From the NCBI GenBank assembly GCA_021767305.1, contig JAASTL010000074.1:1-6016 (forward strand): a stretch of 6,016 nucleotides of DNA, given 5' to 3'. Below, in pieces: positions 1 to 6,016 of the stretch. Origin of the DNA: Piscirickettsiaceae bacterium (GTDB taxonomy: Bacteria; Pseudomonadota; Gammaproteobacteria; Thiomicrospirales; Thiomicrospiraceae). The translations under genes and the position numbers were made by a program. Position 1 is the first letter of the stretch, and every line of letters begins with the position of its first letter. The notes beneath the pieces are model-generated. The model did not search any database. It saw nothing but the letters and a program-made list of their open reading frames with translations, and was not told where the DNA came from.

Positions 1-732
1 ATCAGCTTAAGCTGTCCAACCTTAGAGATAGAGTTTCTAGCCGATGCAGGGTCAAGTTTAATTACACAAACAGATTTTGATTTCATTATCTTTACCAGTG
101 TAAATGCCATTAAGGGCTTTCTACAGCAGACAGCATTTGTTGGTGAGAAGGGCGTTTTAGAGCGGACAATTGCTGGCGTTAAAATTTACGCGATTGGGCA
201 GGCTACCGCCGAATATGGACAACAAGCAGGCTTGTCGATTGAGACCATGTCGGCTCATAAGTTTGATAGTGAAAACTTATTGGCGCATGCTGCAATGCAG
301 CAAGTAAACGGCTTGAACATGCTGTTAGTAAAAGGTGAAGGCGGGCGCGAACTCATTGCTCAAACTTTGTTAGAGAGAGGTGCTAGAGTAGCAACGCTTG
401 AAGTTTATAAACGGGTGCCAGCGGTTTTTTGCCAAAATGAATGGGGGCAGTTTTTAAAATCACCGCAGCCAAACTTATTGCTTACCAGTTTAGATAGCTG
501 GCAAAGTTTAAAGCAACATTTACAGAATTATTATGCCGAGATTTTAAATACCGATTTAAGCCAAAATAAGCCCTTTTTCAGCGCACATTTTTGGCAGCAA
601 ATCACTCAAGTGGTGGTGATGAGCGAACGAATCAAAGCGGCTCTGCAACAACAGGGTTGTACTGTCCCTATCAAGGTCGTAGCAACCCAGTCTAATGCAG
701 GTATTATTGCGGCTATCTCTAAAACTGAATGA
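1..732 (+). CDS. hemD: Uroporphyrinogen-III synthase, 5'-truncated by the window edge
   Basis: The enzyme cyclises hydroxymethylbilane to uroporphyrinogen III with inversion of ring D, in the cytoplasm, as the last shared step towards heme, siroheme and cobalamin. The reading frame is open from base 1, so 243 residues are visible. The family is usually about 250 residues, so perhaps only 10-25 N-terminal residues are missing. Family signatures are visible in the two-lobed order expected: FDFIIFTSVNAIKGF (visible residues 26-40) and IYAIGQATAEYGQQAG (62-77) in the first lobe; LLVKGEGGRELIAQTL (108-123), GARVATLEVYKR (127-138) and LLLTSLDSW (159-167) in the second; and a C-terminal VVATQSNAGIIAAI segment. 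A TTG at 232 could be read as a start but lies inside the conserved fold and is not one. hemX and hemY follow on the same strand, and hemC would be expected just outside the window (inference). HemD is poorly conserved, but motifs and context together make the call firm. Confidence 0.94.
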   Translation: MSLSCPTLEIEFLADAGSSLITQTDFDFIIFTSVNAIKGFLQQTAFVGEKGVLERTIAGVKIYAIGQATAEYGQQAGLSIETMSAHKFDSENLLAHAAMQQVNGLNMLLVKGEGGRELIAQTLLERGARVATLEVYKRVPAVFCQNEWGQFLKSPQPNLLLTSLDSWQSLKQHLQNYYAEILNTDLSQNKPFFSAHFWQQITQVVVMSERIKAALQQQGCTVPIKVVATQSNAGIIAAISKTE

Positions 733-910
733 GGTTTAGTCCACAATTTATCTATCTTTTTTAGAGGTAATGTTGGTTAAATTTGCCAAACTGGACGCTA
801 CGATTGAAATACGTAAAAATATCAGGATATCGGTTAGAATAGTCACAAACTAAAACCTTAACCAAGATACCCAGTAGTCGACTAAATAATAAGGCTAAAA
901 TGGAAGTTCT
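733..910 (+). other. hemD-hemX intergenic gap, no clear promoter or terminator
   Basis: This AT-rich gap is long for neighbours in a hem operon. It has no convincing hairpin followed by a T run, so no terminator for hemD is supported. Weak promoter-like pieces exist: TAGAAT at 835-840 resembles a sigma-70 -10 box but lacks a good -35 partner, TTGAAA at 804-809 is too far from it (25 bases), and TGGTTAAAT at 774-782 resembles an extended -10. A 10-bp palindrome TAGTCGACTA lies at 875-884. Whether hemX has its own promoter cannot be decided by reading. Confidence 0.35.
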
Positions 911-914
911 ATGA
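900..914 (+). other. Possible four-codon leader ORF overlapping the hemX start
   Basis: An ATG at 900 opens a frame encoding M-E-V-L and ends at TGA 912-914, which overlaps the hemX ATG (911-913) in an ATGA arrangement. AAGG at 891-894 is spaced like a weak ribosome binding site for this ATG. If translated, it could couple ribosomes onto hemX. Such short frames are common by chance, so this is only a possibility. Confidence 0.15.
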
Positions 915-2401
915 CAAAAAGAATTAAGCCTAATGCCGAACACCGCATTGTAGACGGCAATATCGTACCTAAAGAAATTGATGAAAAAATAGCGCGTGGT
1001 CGAGCTTATTCTAAAGAGAAAGAAAAGCTCAATGAGATTGAACAAGACTTAGAAAAAGAAGACCCGCTTGATAGCCGAGGTCACACAGATGACCCGGATT
1101 CTTTACTTAAGGATAATAATCCTAAGTCCACCTTAGCTGATGTTGCAGCAAAGGAGCCTAGTGCTATGCAGAAGTATTCCTCTATGATTCTTTGGTTGGT
1201 TTTATTCATTGCCCTTATCGGAATCATGCTTTACACGCGTCCGGATATGGATTGGCAAATCCAAAAAATCAATGAACTGCAAGACCAAGTTTCGCAGTTA
1301 AAGTCTGAAAATCAAACAACTCAAGATACCTTGCTGACACTTGAGCAAAGTAACCAGCAGTTAAAACAAGAACTGCAACAAGAGTTACAAAAAGAGATGG
1401 AAGCTAAAATCGCTAAGCTTCCATCAGCAACTAATCAAGTTGATCAAGGCCTAGCTGAATTAAGACAAAATACCATGGCTGAGATTGATGAATTGAAACA
1501 GCGTTTAGCCGAAATTTCTAATTTGTCCGCAGATGAAATCAATAAAACTTTGGCAGATGTTAAGCAGCGCATCACTCAAGCATCTAATCAGGTGGCGCCA
1601 GAAATATTAGAACAATTCAAAGCTCTCCAGCAGTCGCTCGAACAGCAAAAGAGCTTGGTAGAAAGCCAGCTTTCTGATTTGTTTGCTTTTAAGAAAGAGC
1701 AGCAAACCTTATCAAAACAACCACACCAACTAACTTTAGATGCGCCCTTAAATAGCTTGCAGATTCAGCAGTGGATCGTTGAAATCAATACCCATTGGTT
1801 ATTGAACGGTAAGTTAGCCGATACTCAGCAACAGCTTTATGCACTTGAACAAGCCGCAAGTTTGAGTGATTTTACTCATACCACACAATTGGCGAGATTG
1901 ATTGGGCAAGATTTAGCCTATCTTAAACAGCTTGAAGAAAACTACTCTGAAATAAACTTGCCTGATACTCAGCTTTTAAAACAGGCAATCGGCAATTTAC
2001 AGTTTGAGGCTAAGGTGGTCAAAGAATCAAGTGGGTCAGAAGCAGACAGTGAAGAGATGAGTGGTTTTGATCAACTGATGCAAAAGTTCAGTCAGTTAAT
2101 TAGCCTCAAGCAACGCCCTGCTGAAGGTGAGATTGTTGAAGTCAATCAACTGCTTCTTAGTGATGTGGTTAAGCAAAGATTAGCTTTGATGGCTGACCAG
2201 ATAGATTGGGGTTTAAAGACTCAGTCACACAAATTGATAGTGAGTAGTGCGGATGAAATTAAGCGCACAGTTAAGGAGTTTTTCCCTCAAGAGTTCTCAA
2301 AATTCAACGGTTTGCTGGAAGAGTTTGTGAACTATCGCTTTTTTGCAAAAAGTCCGCTCGCCATTATGCGTTTGGATGAAACCATTCAAAATGAATCTTA
2401 A
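911..2401 (+). CDS. hemX: HemX family inner-membrane protein of the hem operon
   Basis: This 496-residue protein belongs to the HemX family, often labelled putative uroporphyrinogen-III C-methyltransferase. No SAM-methyltransferase domain is visible here, so that label should not be taken literally. The order is: a charged, acidic cytoplasmic segment of about 87 residues; one transmembrane helix (about 88-108, SMILWLVLFIALIGIMLY); a long Gln/Glu/Lys-rich coiled coil (about 115-265); and a conserved globular region. The latter includes QIQQWIVEINTHWLLNGKLA and the following ADTQQQLYALEQA (about 284-315), the HemX hallmark. Topology is probably N-in with most of the protein periplasmic. The ATG at 911 is preceded by GGAAG (902-906), only four bases away, which is a tight but plausible ribosome binding site. 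Its place between hemD and hemY is the classic arrangement. The biochemical role is unresolved; a scaffold or regulatory role in tetrapyrrole synthesis is the usual inference. Confidence 0.93.
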   Translation: MTKRIKPNAEHRIVDGNIVPKEIDEKIARGRAYSKEKEKLNEIEQDLEKEDPLDSRGHTDDPDSLLKDNNPKSTLADVAAKEPSAMQKYSSMILWLVLFIALIGIMLYTRPDMDWQIQKINELQDQVSQLKSENQTTQDTLLTLEQSNQQLKQELQQELQKEMEAKIAKLPSATNQVDQGLAELRQNTMAEIDELKQRLAEISNLSADEINKTLADVKQRITQASNQVAPEILEQFKALQQSLEQQKSLVESQLSDLFAFKKEQQTLSKQPHQLTLDAPLNSLQIQQWIVEINTHWLLNGKLADTQQQLYALEQAASLSDFTHTTQLARLIGQDLAYLKQLEENYSEINLPDTQLLKQAIGNLQFEAKVVKESSGSEADSEEMSGFDQLMQKFSQLISLKQRPAEGEIVEVNQLLLSDVVKQRLALMADQIDWGLKTQSHKLIVSSADEIKRTVKEFFPQEFSKFNGLLEEFVNYRFFAKSPLAIMRLDETIQNES

Positions 2402-2431
2402 GCAGGGTTAATAGGGTTGAGGAATAAATAG

Positions 2432-3616
2432 ATGCGATTAATTCTGCTACTGGCAATCGTTTTTTTAGCGACCACATCACTCGCCACTATGTTGTTATAT
2501 GACAATGGTCAAGTCTCCATGGTATGGGGTGATTGGGTATTAGAAACCAGTGTTAGCTTTATGCTTGCCGCCACCTTGATTAGCTTTATTTTGGTCTATG
2601 CAATAATCAGACTGTTACTCAATATATGGCACCTTCCTGCTAACTGGAAACGCCATCGCCGCATGAAGCAATACAGTAAAGCTGAGCACGCTATGGCAAA
2701 AGGTTTAATTGCTTTAGAGTATGGTGAATGGCACAAAGCCGAAAAAGAGCTGATTAAAAGCGCTAGAAACAGTGAAGCAGGTCTTGTGCATTTTCTTAGC
2801 GCCGCCAAAATGGCACATAATCAAAAAGCTTATGATCGTAGAGATCAACATCTTGCCCAAGCAAGAAATCGTTACCCCGAAGAGTATGTCACCATTGGTT
2901 TGGTTGAGGCACGTTTATTGACTCAACAGAGCCCAGACACCGCATTGGCGATTTTAGAAACCTTGCATGAGCAACAACCCAAGAATAATACGGTTTTAGC
3001 TGAATATGCCATGGCGCTGCGTCATTTAGGTTACTGGAAAACTTTGGCAGAACTTATGCCGCAATTAAAAAGACAACGTGCCTTACCAACCGAAGATTAT
3101 GCCCAGCTAGAACATCAATTGATTGCAGGGCAGTTAGCTAGCGCCAGTGATATTGATGAACTGGATGCAATCTGGAAAAGCTTGGCGCGCAAACAACAGC
3201 AGCACCACGATATTTTGGCCGAATATGTAGAACAGCGCATTGGTTGGGGGCAAGAAGTTACCTTGCAAGGCTTATTGGAAAAAGCCATTAAACGTGAGTG
3301 GCATGACCGTCTGGTCTATCAGTATGGGCGCTTAACCCTAGGGCCGGCATTTGAACGCTTAAAGTTAGCCGAGAAGTGGTACAAGACTTTGCAAAGTAAG
3401 CAGCAAAACCCGGTGTTGTTACTGACATTGGGGCGCTTAGCTTGCCGTAGCCAATTATGGGGCTTAGGCCAAAGTTATCTAAAAGAGAGCTTAAAGATTC
3501 AACCTGAAATAGAAACTTTTCATGCTTTAGCGCAGTGCTATGAAGCAGAAGGTAAAGAGAATCAGGCGGCCTTAACTTATAAAGAAGCGATTATTCAATT
3601 AGAAAATAAGTCTTAG
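2432..3616 (+). CDS. hemY: HemY, TPR-containing inner-membrane protein of the hem operon
   Basis: This 394-residue protein matches the proteobacterial HemY family (HemY N-terminal domain plus TPR repeats). It is unrelated to the Bacillus protoporphyrinogen/coproporphyrinogen oxidase that is also called HemY. Two hydrophobic helices (about 2-22 and 42-64) flank the conserved periplasmic-type loop DNGQVSMVWGDWVLETSV (24-41). A basic patch KRHRRMK (73-79) follows the second helix and fits a cytoplasmic C-terminal part. The family core is at 82-145, with AMAKGLIALEYGEWHKAEKE and a downstream RRD-HLAQA segment. TPR-like helices are visible at about 82-115, 151-183 and 329-394. A good ribosome binding site, GAGGA (2419-2423), sits eight bases before the ATG, and the gene lies 30 bases after hemX, so co-transcription is likely. 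The family is thought to act in late heme synthesis or protoporphyrin handling, but its exact function is uncertain. Confidence 0.94.
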   Translation: MRLILLLAIVFLATTSLATMLLYDNGQVSMVWGDWVLETSVSFMLAATLISFILVYAIIRLLLNIWHLPANWKRHRRMKQYSKAEHAMAKGLIALEYGEWHKAEKELIKSARNSEAGLVHFLSAAKMAHNQKAYDRRDQHLAQARNRYPEEYVTIGLVEARLLTQQSPDTALAILETLHEQQPKNNTVLAEYAMALRHLGYWKTLAELMPQLKRQRALPTEDYAQLEHQLIAGQLASASDIDELDAIWKSLARKQQQHHDILAEYVEQRIGWGQEVTLQGLLEKAIKREWHDRLVYQYGRLTLGPAFERLKLAEKWYKTLQSKQQNPVLLLTLGRLACRSQLWGLGQSYLKESLKIQPEIETFHALAQCYEAEGKENQAALTYKEAIIQLENKS

Positions 3617-3627
3617 TTAGGTCAAAG

Positions 3628-3651
3628 TCAGCTAAGGGTAAGCTTAGCTGA
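3628..3651 (+). repeat. Perfect inverted repeat (hairpin) just after hemY
   Basis: TCAGCTAAG (3628-3636) and its exact reverse complement CTTAGCTGA (3643-3651) are separated by a six-base loop. The hairpin begins 11 bases after the hemY stop. It is not followed by a T run on either strand, so it is not a standard intrinsic terminator. It could stabilise the 3' end of the hem mRNA or be a protein-binding dyad. The symmetry is observed directly; any function is inference. Confidence 0.55.
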
Positions 3652-3725
3652 ATAAAGCATATCGCTTCATATTCTATAGTTTTAATCAAAGAAACCTATT
3701 CAAGAAGTTTTTACATAGATAATAA

Positions 3726-3752
3726 AAAACCGTTTACATTGTAAACGGTTTT
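3726..3752. terminator. Bidirectional Rho-independent terminator between convergent genes
   Basis: A 12-bp perfect stem pairs AAAACCGTTTAC (3726-3737) with GTAAACGGTTTT (3741-3752) across a three-base loop. On the plus strand the T-rich tract TTTTCCTTTT follows, serving hemY. On the minus strand the stem runs into TTTTTTATT, serving the convergent sensor gene, whose stop codon ends 37 bases away. The minus-strand T tract is the cleaner of the two, so that direction should terminate more strongly. Confidence 0.9.
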
Positions 3753-3789
3753 CCTTTTATTGCTCTTATTCAGGGTATTTGGTTATTCT

Positions 3790-5133
3790 TTAATTATCGT
3801 TTTTATAAATCCCTTTCTGCGGATCAGCATTTTGCATATCGGCAATCGCGGCTTTTAAGACATCTTTAGCACTTAACTCATCATTAATATTGTAAGTGGA
3901 ACCACCTGCTTGAATCTCAAATTCATACTCAGGCTGTTTGGTGTTGCGTTCAACCGTGTTTTTGATTTCATTATTCACCAGTCGGGTGAGTAAATCATAG
4001 ATCATGCTTTTTACCCCAGCATCGCCAGTTTCGGGGGCGATAATGGCAAAAATCTGCTCTTCTAGACGAAATGACATATCGGTTTCACGGGTGTCTTGAT
4101 GCAAGATATTGGCAAAAAACATGTATTTGGAACCCGGTTCCTCCATTTCTAAATTCTTTGCGGTCGCGTTAAGGGGCTTAACATTGTTCAGCTTAACTAC
4201 AATCAAAGAAAACGGGTGTGAATAGCGATGACTGCGGAACATTTCATAACGTAAGACTTCATTAAAACGATCGCGGTGGAAAACACCGGTTTCGTGTTCG
4301 GTAATCATTAAGGCATCTAACTTCTCATAAATGCCTTTAACTGTACTTAAGTGCTCTGAAATGCTTGCATCGATATGATCGATTTCGATGACGTCTTGAG
4401 GTGTGCGTTGCCAGTCAATATGTCGTTCATGACTGCTTAAACGCACTCTTTTTACTCTTGCGGCCAGCAATTCTAATGGATTTAACAGTTTTGTCTGAAC
4501 CAATTTATTGGTGACAAAAGCGGCAATTACCGTAAACAAAATAAGGAACAACAAGAATAAAGTAATTGCACTGGTGGTTGAAATAACCTCCACTGACATA
4601 GGCGTTTGCAACACCATGGTGCCGCCCAAGGCTCCTGGGTAAATCTCTCCAGAGGAAACTTGCGGAGTGTGACAAACCAAACATTCATTTTTGAATTTAA
4701 TTGGAATGGCGGCGCTTATGGTTTTAGTCACTAGATTGGTTTCGACGACCAAGCGTTCTTCTTTTTCGACCTGTTTAACCAGTTTCAACAATTCTGCATT
4801 GGTTGGGTTGGAGGGTTCAATAACGGCATCATCTTGATCCAGATAAGCGGGCGCTTTTTGTAAAAACAGGGCTGCATTAGGAAACTGTTGGCGCATATCG
4901 GCGTACACATTTTCAATATTATGCTTTTGCCAACCGCTACTCAAATGGGTGTTGATAGCTTCATAACTAATCGATTCAACTTCTGCAATATCTTTGTTTA
5001 GCGAGCTTTTAAAAATAAAGTATGCTGGTGCAGAAATAAGCGGAATCGAGATAGCTAAACCTAAGAGTATAGCTATCATCAACTGTTTGATAAGTAAGTT
5101 TTTAAATGTTTTTGGTTGGAATTTATTGGCCAT
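3790..5133 (-). CDS. Membrane c-heme sensor (DUF3365/Tll0287-like) with HAMP-like linker and degenerate GGDEF domain
   Basis: This 447-residue protein has an N-terminal transmembrane helix (about 17-42), a periplasmic domain (about 43-184), a second helix (about 185-208), a HAMP-like linker (about 209-265) and a C-terminal GGDEF-like domain (about 275-440). The periplasmic domain carries one c-type heme motif, CLVCH (151-155). It is preceded by NPTNAEL and AAIPIKF, the pattern of DUF3365/Tll0287-like heme domains, which suggests redox, gas or ligand sensing. The GGDEF domain is recognisable from ETGVFHRDRF (281-290) and PFSLIVVKL (307-315). The signature, however, is EEQIF (358-362), and the metal-binding Asp of the usual D-x-D-x-F-K is replaced (KLNNVK), so diguanylate cyclase activity is unlikely. 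R349-E-T-D352 lies five residues before EEQIF, exactly where the inhibitory c-di-GMP site (RxxD) lies in active cyclases. The ATG at 5133 has no clear Shine-Dalgarno sequence, but the next Met (residue 19) is inside the first helix. The gene is convergent with hemY. Confidence 0.86.
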   Translation of the reverse strand: MANKFQPKTFKNLLIKQLMIAILLGLAISIPLISAPAYFIFKSSLNKDIAEVESISYEAINTHLSSGWQKHNIENVYADMRQQFPNAALFLQKAPAYLDQDDAVIEPSNPTNAELLKLVKQVEKEERLVVETNLVTKTISAAIPIKFKNECLVCHTPQVSSGEIYPGALGGTMVLQTPMSVEVISTTSAITLFLLFLILFTVIAAFVTNKLVQTKLLNPLELLAARVKRVRLSSHERHIDWQRTPQDVIEIDHIDASISEHLSTVKGIYEKLDALMITEHETGVFHRDRFNEVLRYEMFRSHRYSHPFSLIVVKLNNVKPLNATAKNLEMEEPGSKYMFFANILHQDTRETDMSFRLEEQIFAIIAPETGDAGVKSMIYDLLTRLVNNEIKNTVERNTKQPEYEFEIQAGGSTYNINDELSAKDVLKAAIADMQNADPQKGIYKNDN

Positions 5134-5258
5134 GAACGCTGCAGTTATTGAGTCTACTGTATGAGAGTATTTGTAAATAGACGCTAGTCTAATTTAAAGA
5201 ACATCTACTATTCTATTAGATTATTTGCGTATTTAGGCCAAGTAATCGTTGCGGATGC

Positions 5259-5287
5259 ATAATATGAGTTTATTCTTATACCCTGAA
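5259..5287 (-). promoter_or_regulatory. Candidate sigma-70 promoter for the heme-sensor gene
   Basis: Read on the minus strand, TTCAGG (5287-5282) could be a weak -35 box. A 17-base spacer separates it from TATTAT (5264-5259), a 5/6 match to the -10 consensus. Transcription would start near 5252 and leave a leader of about 118 bases. The -35 match is poor (3/6), but the spacing is ideal and the proximal arm of the 5275-5322 dyad overlaps it, as an operator might. Confidence 0.3.
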
Positions 5288-5322
5288 ATGTTGGTCGACG
5301 TTAGTCAGTCTTAGGGTATAAG
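5275..5322. repeat. Perfect 10-bp dyad with 28-base spacer upstream of the sensor gene
   Basis: CTTATACCCT (5275-5284) and its exact reverse complement AGGGTATAAG (5313-5322) flank a 28-base spacer, with 38 bases from arm to arm. No T run follows on either strand, so it is not a convincing terminator for the reductase gene ending at 5340. It may be a paired operator or a long-loop RNA stem. One arm overlaps the candidate -35 and spacer region of the sensor promoter. Confidence 0.5.
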
Positions 5323-5339
5323 TGGGTGAACACTAAGAG

Positions 5340-5999
5340 TTAGTGAACGATATGGCTTTCGTTAGCGCCAGCAGCAATAAACTCTTGCTTGGCGGTTTGT
5401 GTCATATCCCAAGGACCACACATATAGATGGTAGCGTGGCTGAGTGTCGGGTGCTGTTCTAGCATCTTTTTATGCACCAATCCGGTTTCGCCCTGCCAAT
5501 CTGCAACTGCTTCTGAAATCACTGGAATATATTCAATATGCGGGTGTTTTTGTGAGATCTCTAGCATCCAGGCGTGCATGTACAGGTCAGCCTGTGTGCG
5601 TGCTCCCCAATAAAAGCTCATAGGCACTTTAACGTCCTGACGAATCGCTTCTTCAAGAATCGCTTTCATTGGAGCAAAGCCAGTGCCACCAGCCACAAAA
5701 ATCATCGCTTCATGCGCTGGCTTAAGTGCCATTTGTGGTTTAGGGCCCTGTAAAACTAAAGTATCACCCGCTTCAGTAGCAAACAGGCGTTCCATCCATT
5801 CGCTATCCGGCTGTTTACGGATATGACACTCTATTAAGCCATCTTCGCGTGGCGCACTGGCGATAGAAAAAGGTTTAAGTTCAGCTGTATCAAACCCAAG
5901 CATAACGTAGTCACCTGCGGTGTAGGTAAGAGGGTGCTCGGGGCGCATTAAAATCTGAATGATTTGTGGCGCTAACGTTTGCACCTGCACCACTTTCAT
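5340..5999 (-). CDS. Fre-like FAD/NAD(P)H oxidoreductase (ferredoxin-NADP reductase superfamily), 5' end uncertain
   Basis: The protein has the two-domain flavin reductase fold. The FAD-binding barrel carries AGDYVMLGF (28-36) and KPFSIAS (42-48), the counterpart of the R-x-Y-S flavin motif with Lys-Pro-Phe in place of Arg-Pro-Tyr. The NAD(P)-binding domain carries FVAGGTGFAPMKAILEEA (101-118), FYWGAR (129-134) and YMCGPWDM (192-199), the last being the usual C-terminal Cys-Gly-Pro motif. The 219 visible residues are close to the length of stand-alone NAD(P)H-flavin reductases such as Fre (about 230). The frame stays open from this ATG to the right edge (codons E-N-T-H-V precede it), and no Shine-Dalgarno sequence is visible. 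The real start may therefore lie outside, possibly adding residues or an N-terminal 2Fe-2S ferredoxin domain as in CDP-6-deoxyglucoseen-reductase-like relatives. The likely role is electron transfer from NAD(P)H to free flavin or an iron-sulfur partner. The substrate cannot be assigned. Confidence 0.85.
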   Translation of the reverse strand: MKVVQVQTLAPQIIQILMRPEHPLTYTAGDYVMLGFDTAELKPFSIASAPREDGLIECHIRKQPDSEWMERLFATEAGDTLVLQGPKPQMALKPAHEAMIFVAGGTGFAPMKAILEEAIRQDVKVPMSFYWGARTQADLYMHAWMLEISQKHPHIEYIPVISEAVADWQGETGLVHKKMLEQHPTLSHATIYMCGPWDMTQTAKQEFIAAGANESHIVH

Positions 6000-6016
6000 G
6001 ACGTGGGTGTTTTCTG

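Noticed and set aside
232..732. Start of hemD at TTG 232
   Set aside because: The frame is open from base 1 and the upstream residues carry HemD motifs (IIFTSVNA, AIGQATA), so the gene is truncated by the window rather than short.
714..740. Hairpin around the hemD stop (CTAAAAC with GTTTAG)
   Set aside because: The stem is short and needs a bulge, and no T run directly follows, so it is not a supported terminator.
875..884. Palindrome TAGTCGACTA in the hemD-hemX gap
   Set aside because: A 10-bp palindrome is plausible by chance; a second GTCGAC at 5294-5299 does not share flanking symmetry, so no site family is supported.
761..1045. Minus-strand open frame of 94 codons across the hemD-hemX gap
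   Set aside because: It is antisense to the hemX N-terminus, rich in Phe/Leu/Ile/Arg as expected from the reverse of an AT-rich, Lys/Glu-coding region, and has no recognisable family features.
2596..2808. Minus-strand open frame of 70 codons inside hemY
   Set aside because: It lies wholly opposite the conserved HemY core, which explains the sequence; no independent coding evidence.
5176..5193. Small inverted repeat TAGAC-GCTA-GTCTA in the sensor leader
   Set aside because: The stem is only 5 bp and AT-rich; it is too short to call an operator or RNA structure.
5428..5613. Plus-strand open frame of 61 codons inside the reductase gene
   Set aside because: It is a shadow of the NAD(P)-binding domain on the opposite strand, with a Cys/Ser-rich composition typical of reversed coding sequence.

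Overview
The window looks like a chromosomal segment of a moderately AT-rich gammaproteobacterium. The main reason is the gene order hemD-hemX-hemY on the plus strand, which is characteristic of gammaproteobacterial (and some betaproteobacterial) hemCDXY clusters. A sulfur-oxidising Thiomicrospira/Thiomicrorhabdus-like host would fit the general impression, but that is only a guess from sequence feel. There are no mobile elements, tRNA or rRNA genes, or CRISPR arrays.

Layout. Bases 1-732 hold the end of hemD (uroporphyrinogen-III synthase), cut off by the left edge. After a 178-base gap comes hemX (911-2401), then hemY (2432-3616) 30 bases further on. HemD closes the tetrapyrrole ring to uroporphyrinogen III. 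HemX and HemY are inner-membrane proteins of the same operon type, with a coiled-coil and a TPR architecture respectively, and their biochemical roles are poorly defined. The 173-base gap after hemY contains a perfect 9-bp hairpin without a T tract and then a strong 12-bp hairpin flanked by T-rich tracts on both strands. The second hairpin probably terminates both the hem transcript and the convergent gene.

The minus strand carries two genes. The one at 3790-5133 encodes a two-TM membrane sensor with a periplasmic single c-heme (CxxCH) domain of the DUF3365/Tll0287 type, a HAMP-like linker and a degenerate GGDEF domain. The catalytic motif reads EEQIF instead of GGDEF, but an RxxD motif sits at exactly the spacing of the c-di-GMP inhibitory site. 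The gene at 5340-5999 encodes a flavin/NAD(P)H oxidoreductase of the ferredoxin-NADP reductase superfamily (Fre-like), whose true start may lie beyond the right edge. Between them, a 206-base gap contains a perfect 10-bp dyad (arms 28 bases apart) that overlaps a candidate promoter for the sensor gene.

The most interesting element is the sensor. It is a heme-c periplasmic sensor whose cytoplasmic domain appears to have lost cyclase activity while possibly keeping a c-di-GMP binding site, and it lies tail-to-tail with heme biosynthesis genes. The rest of the window is conventional.
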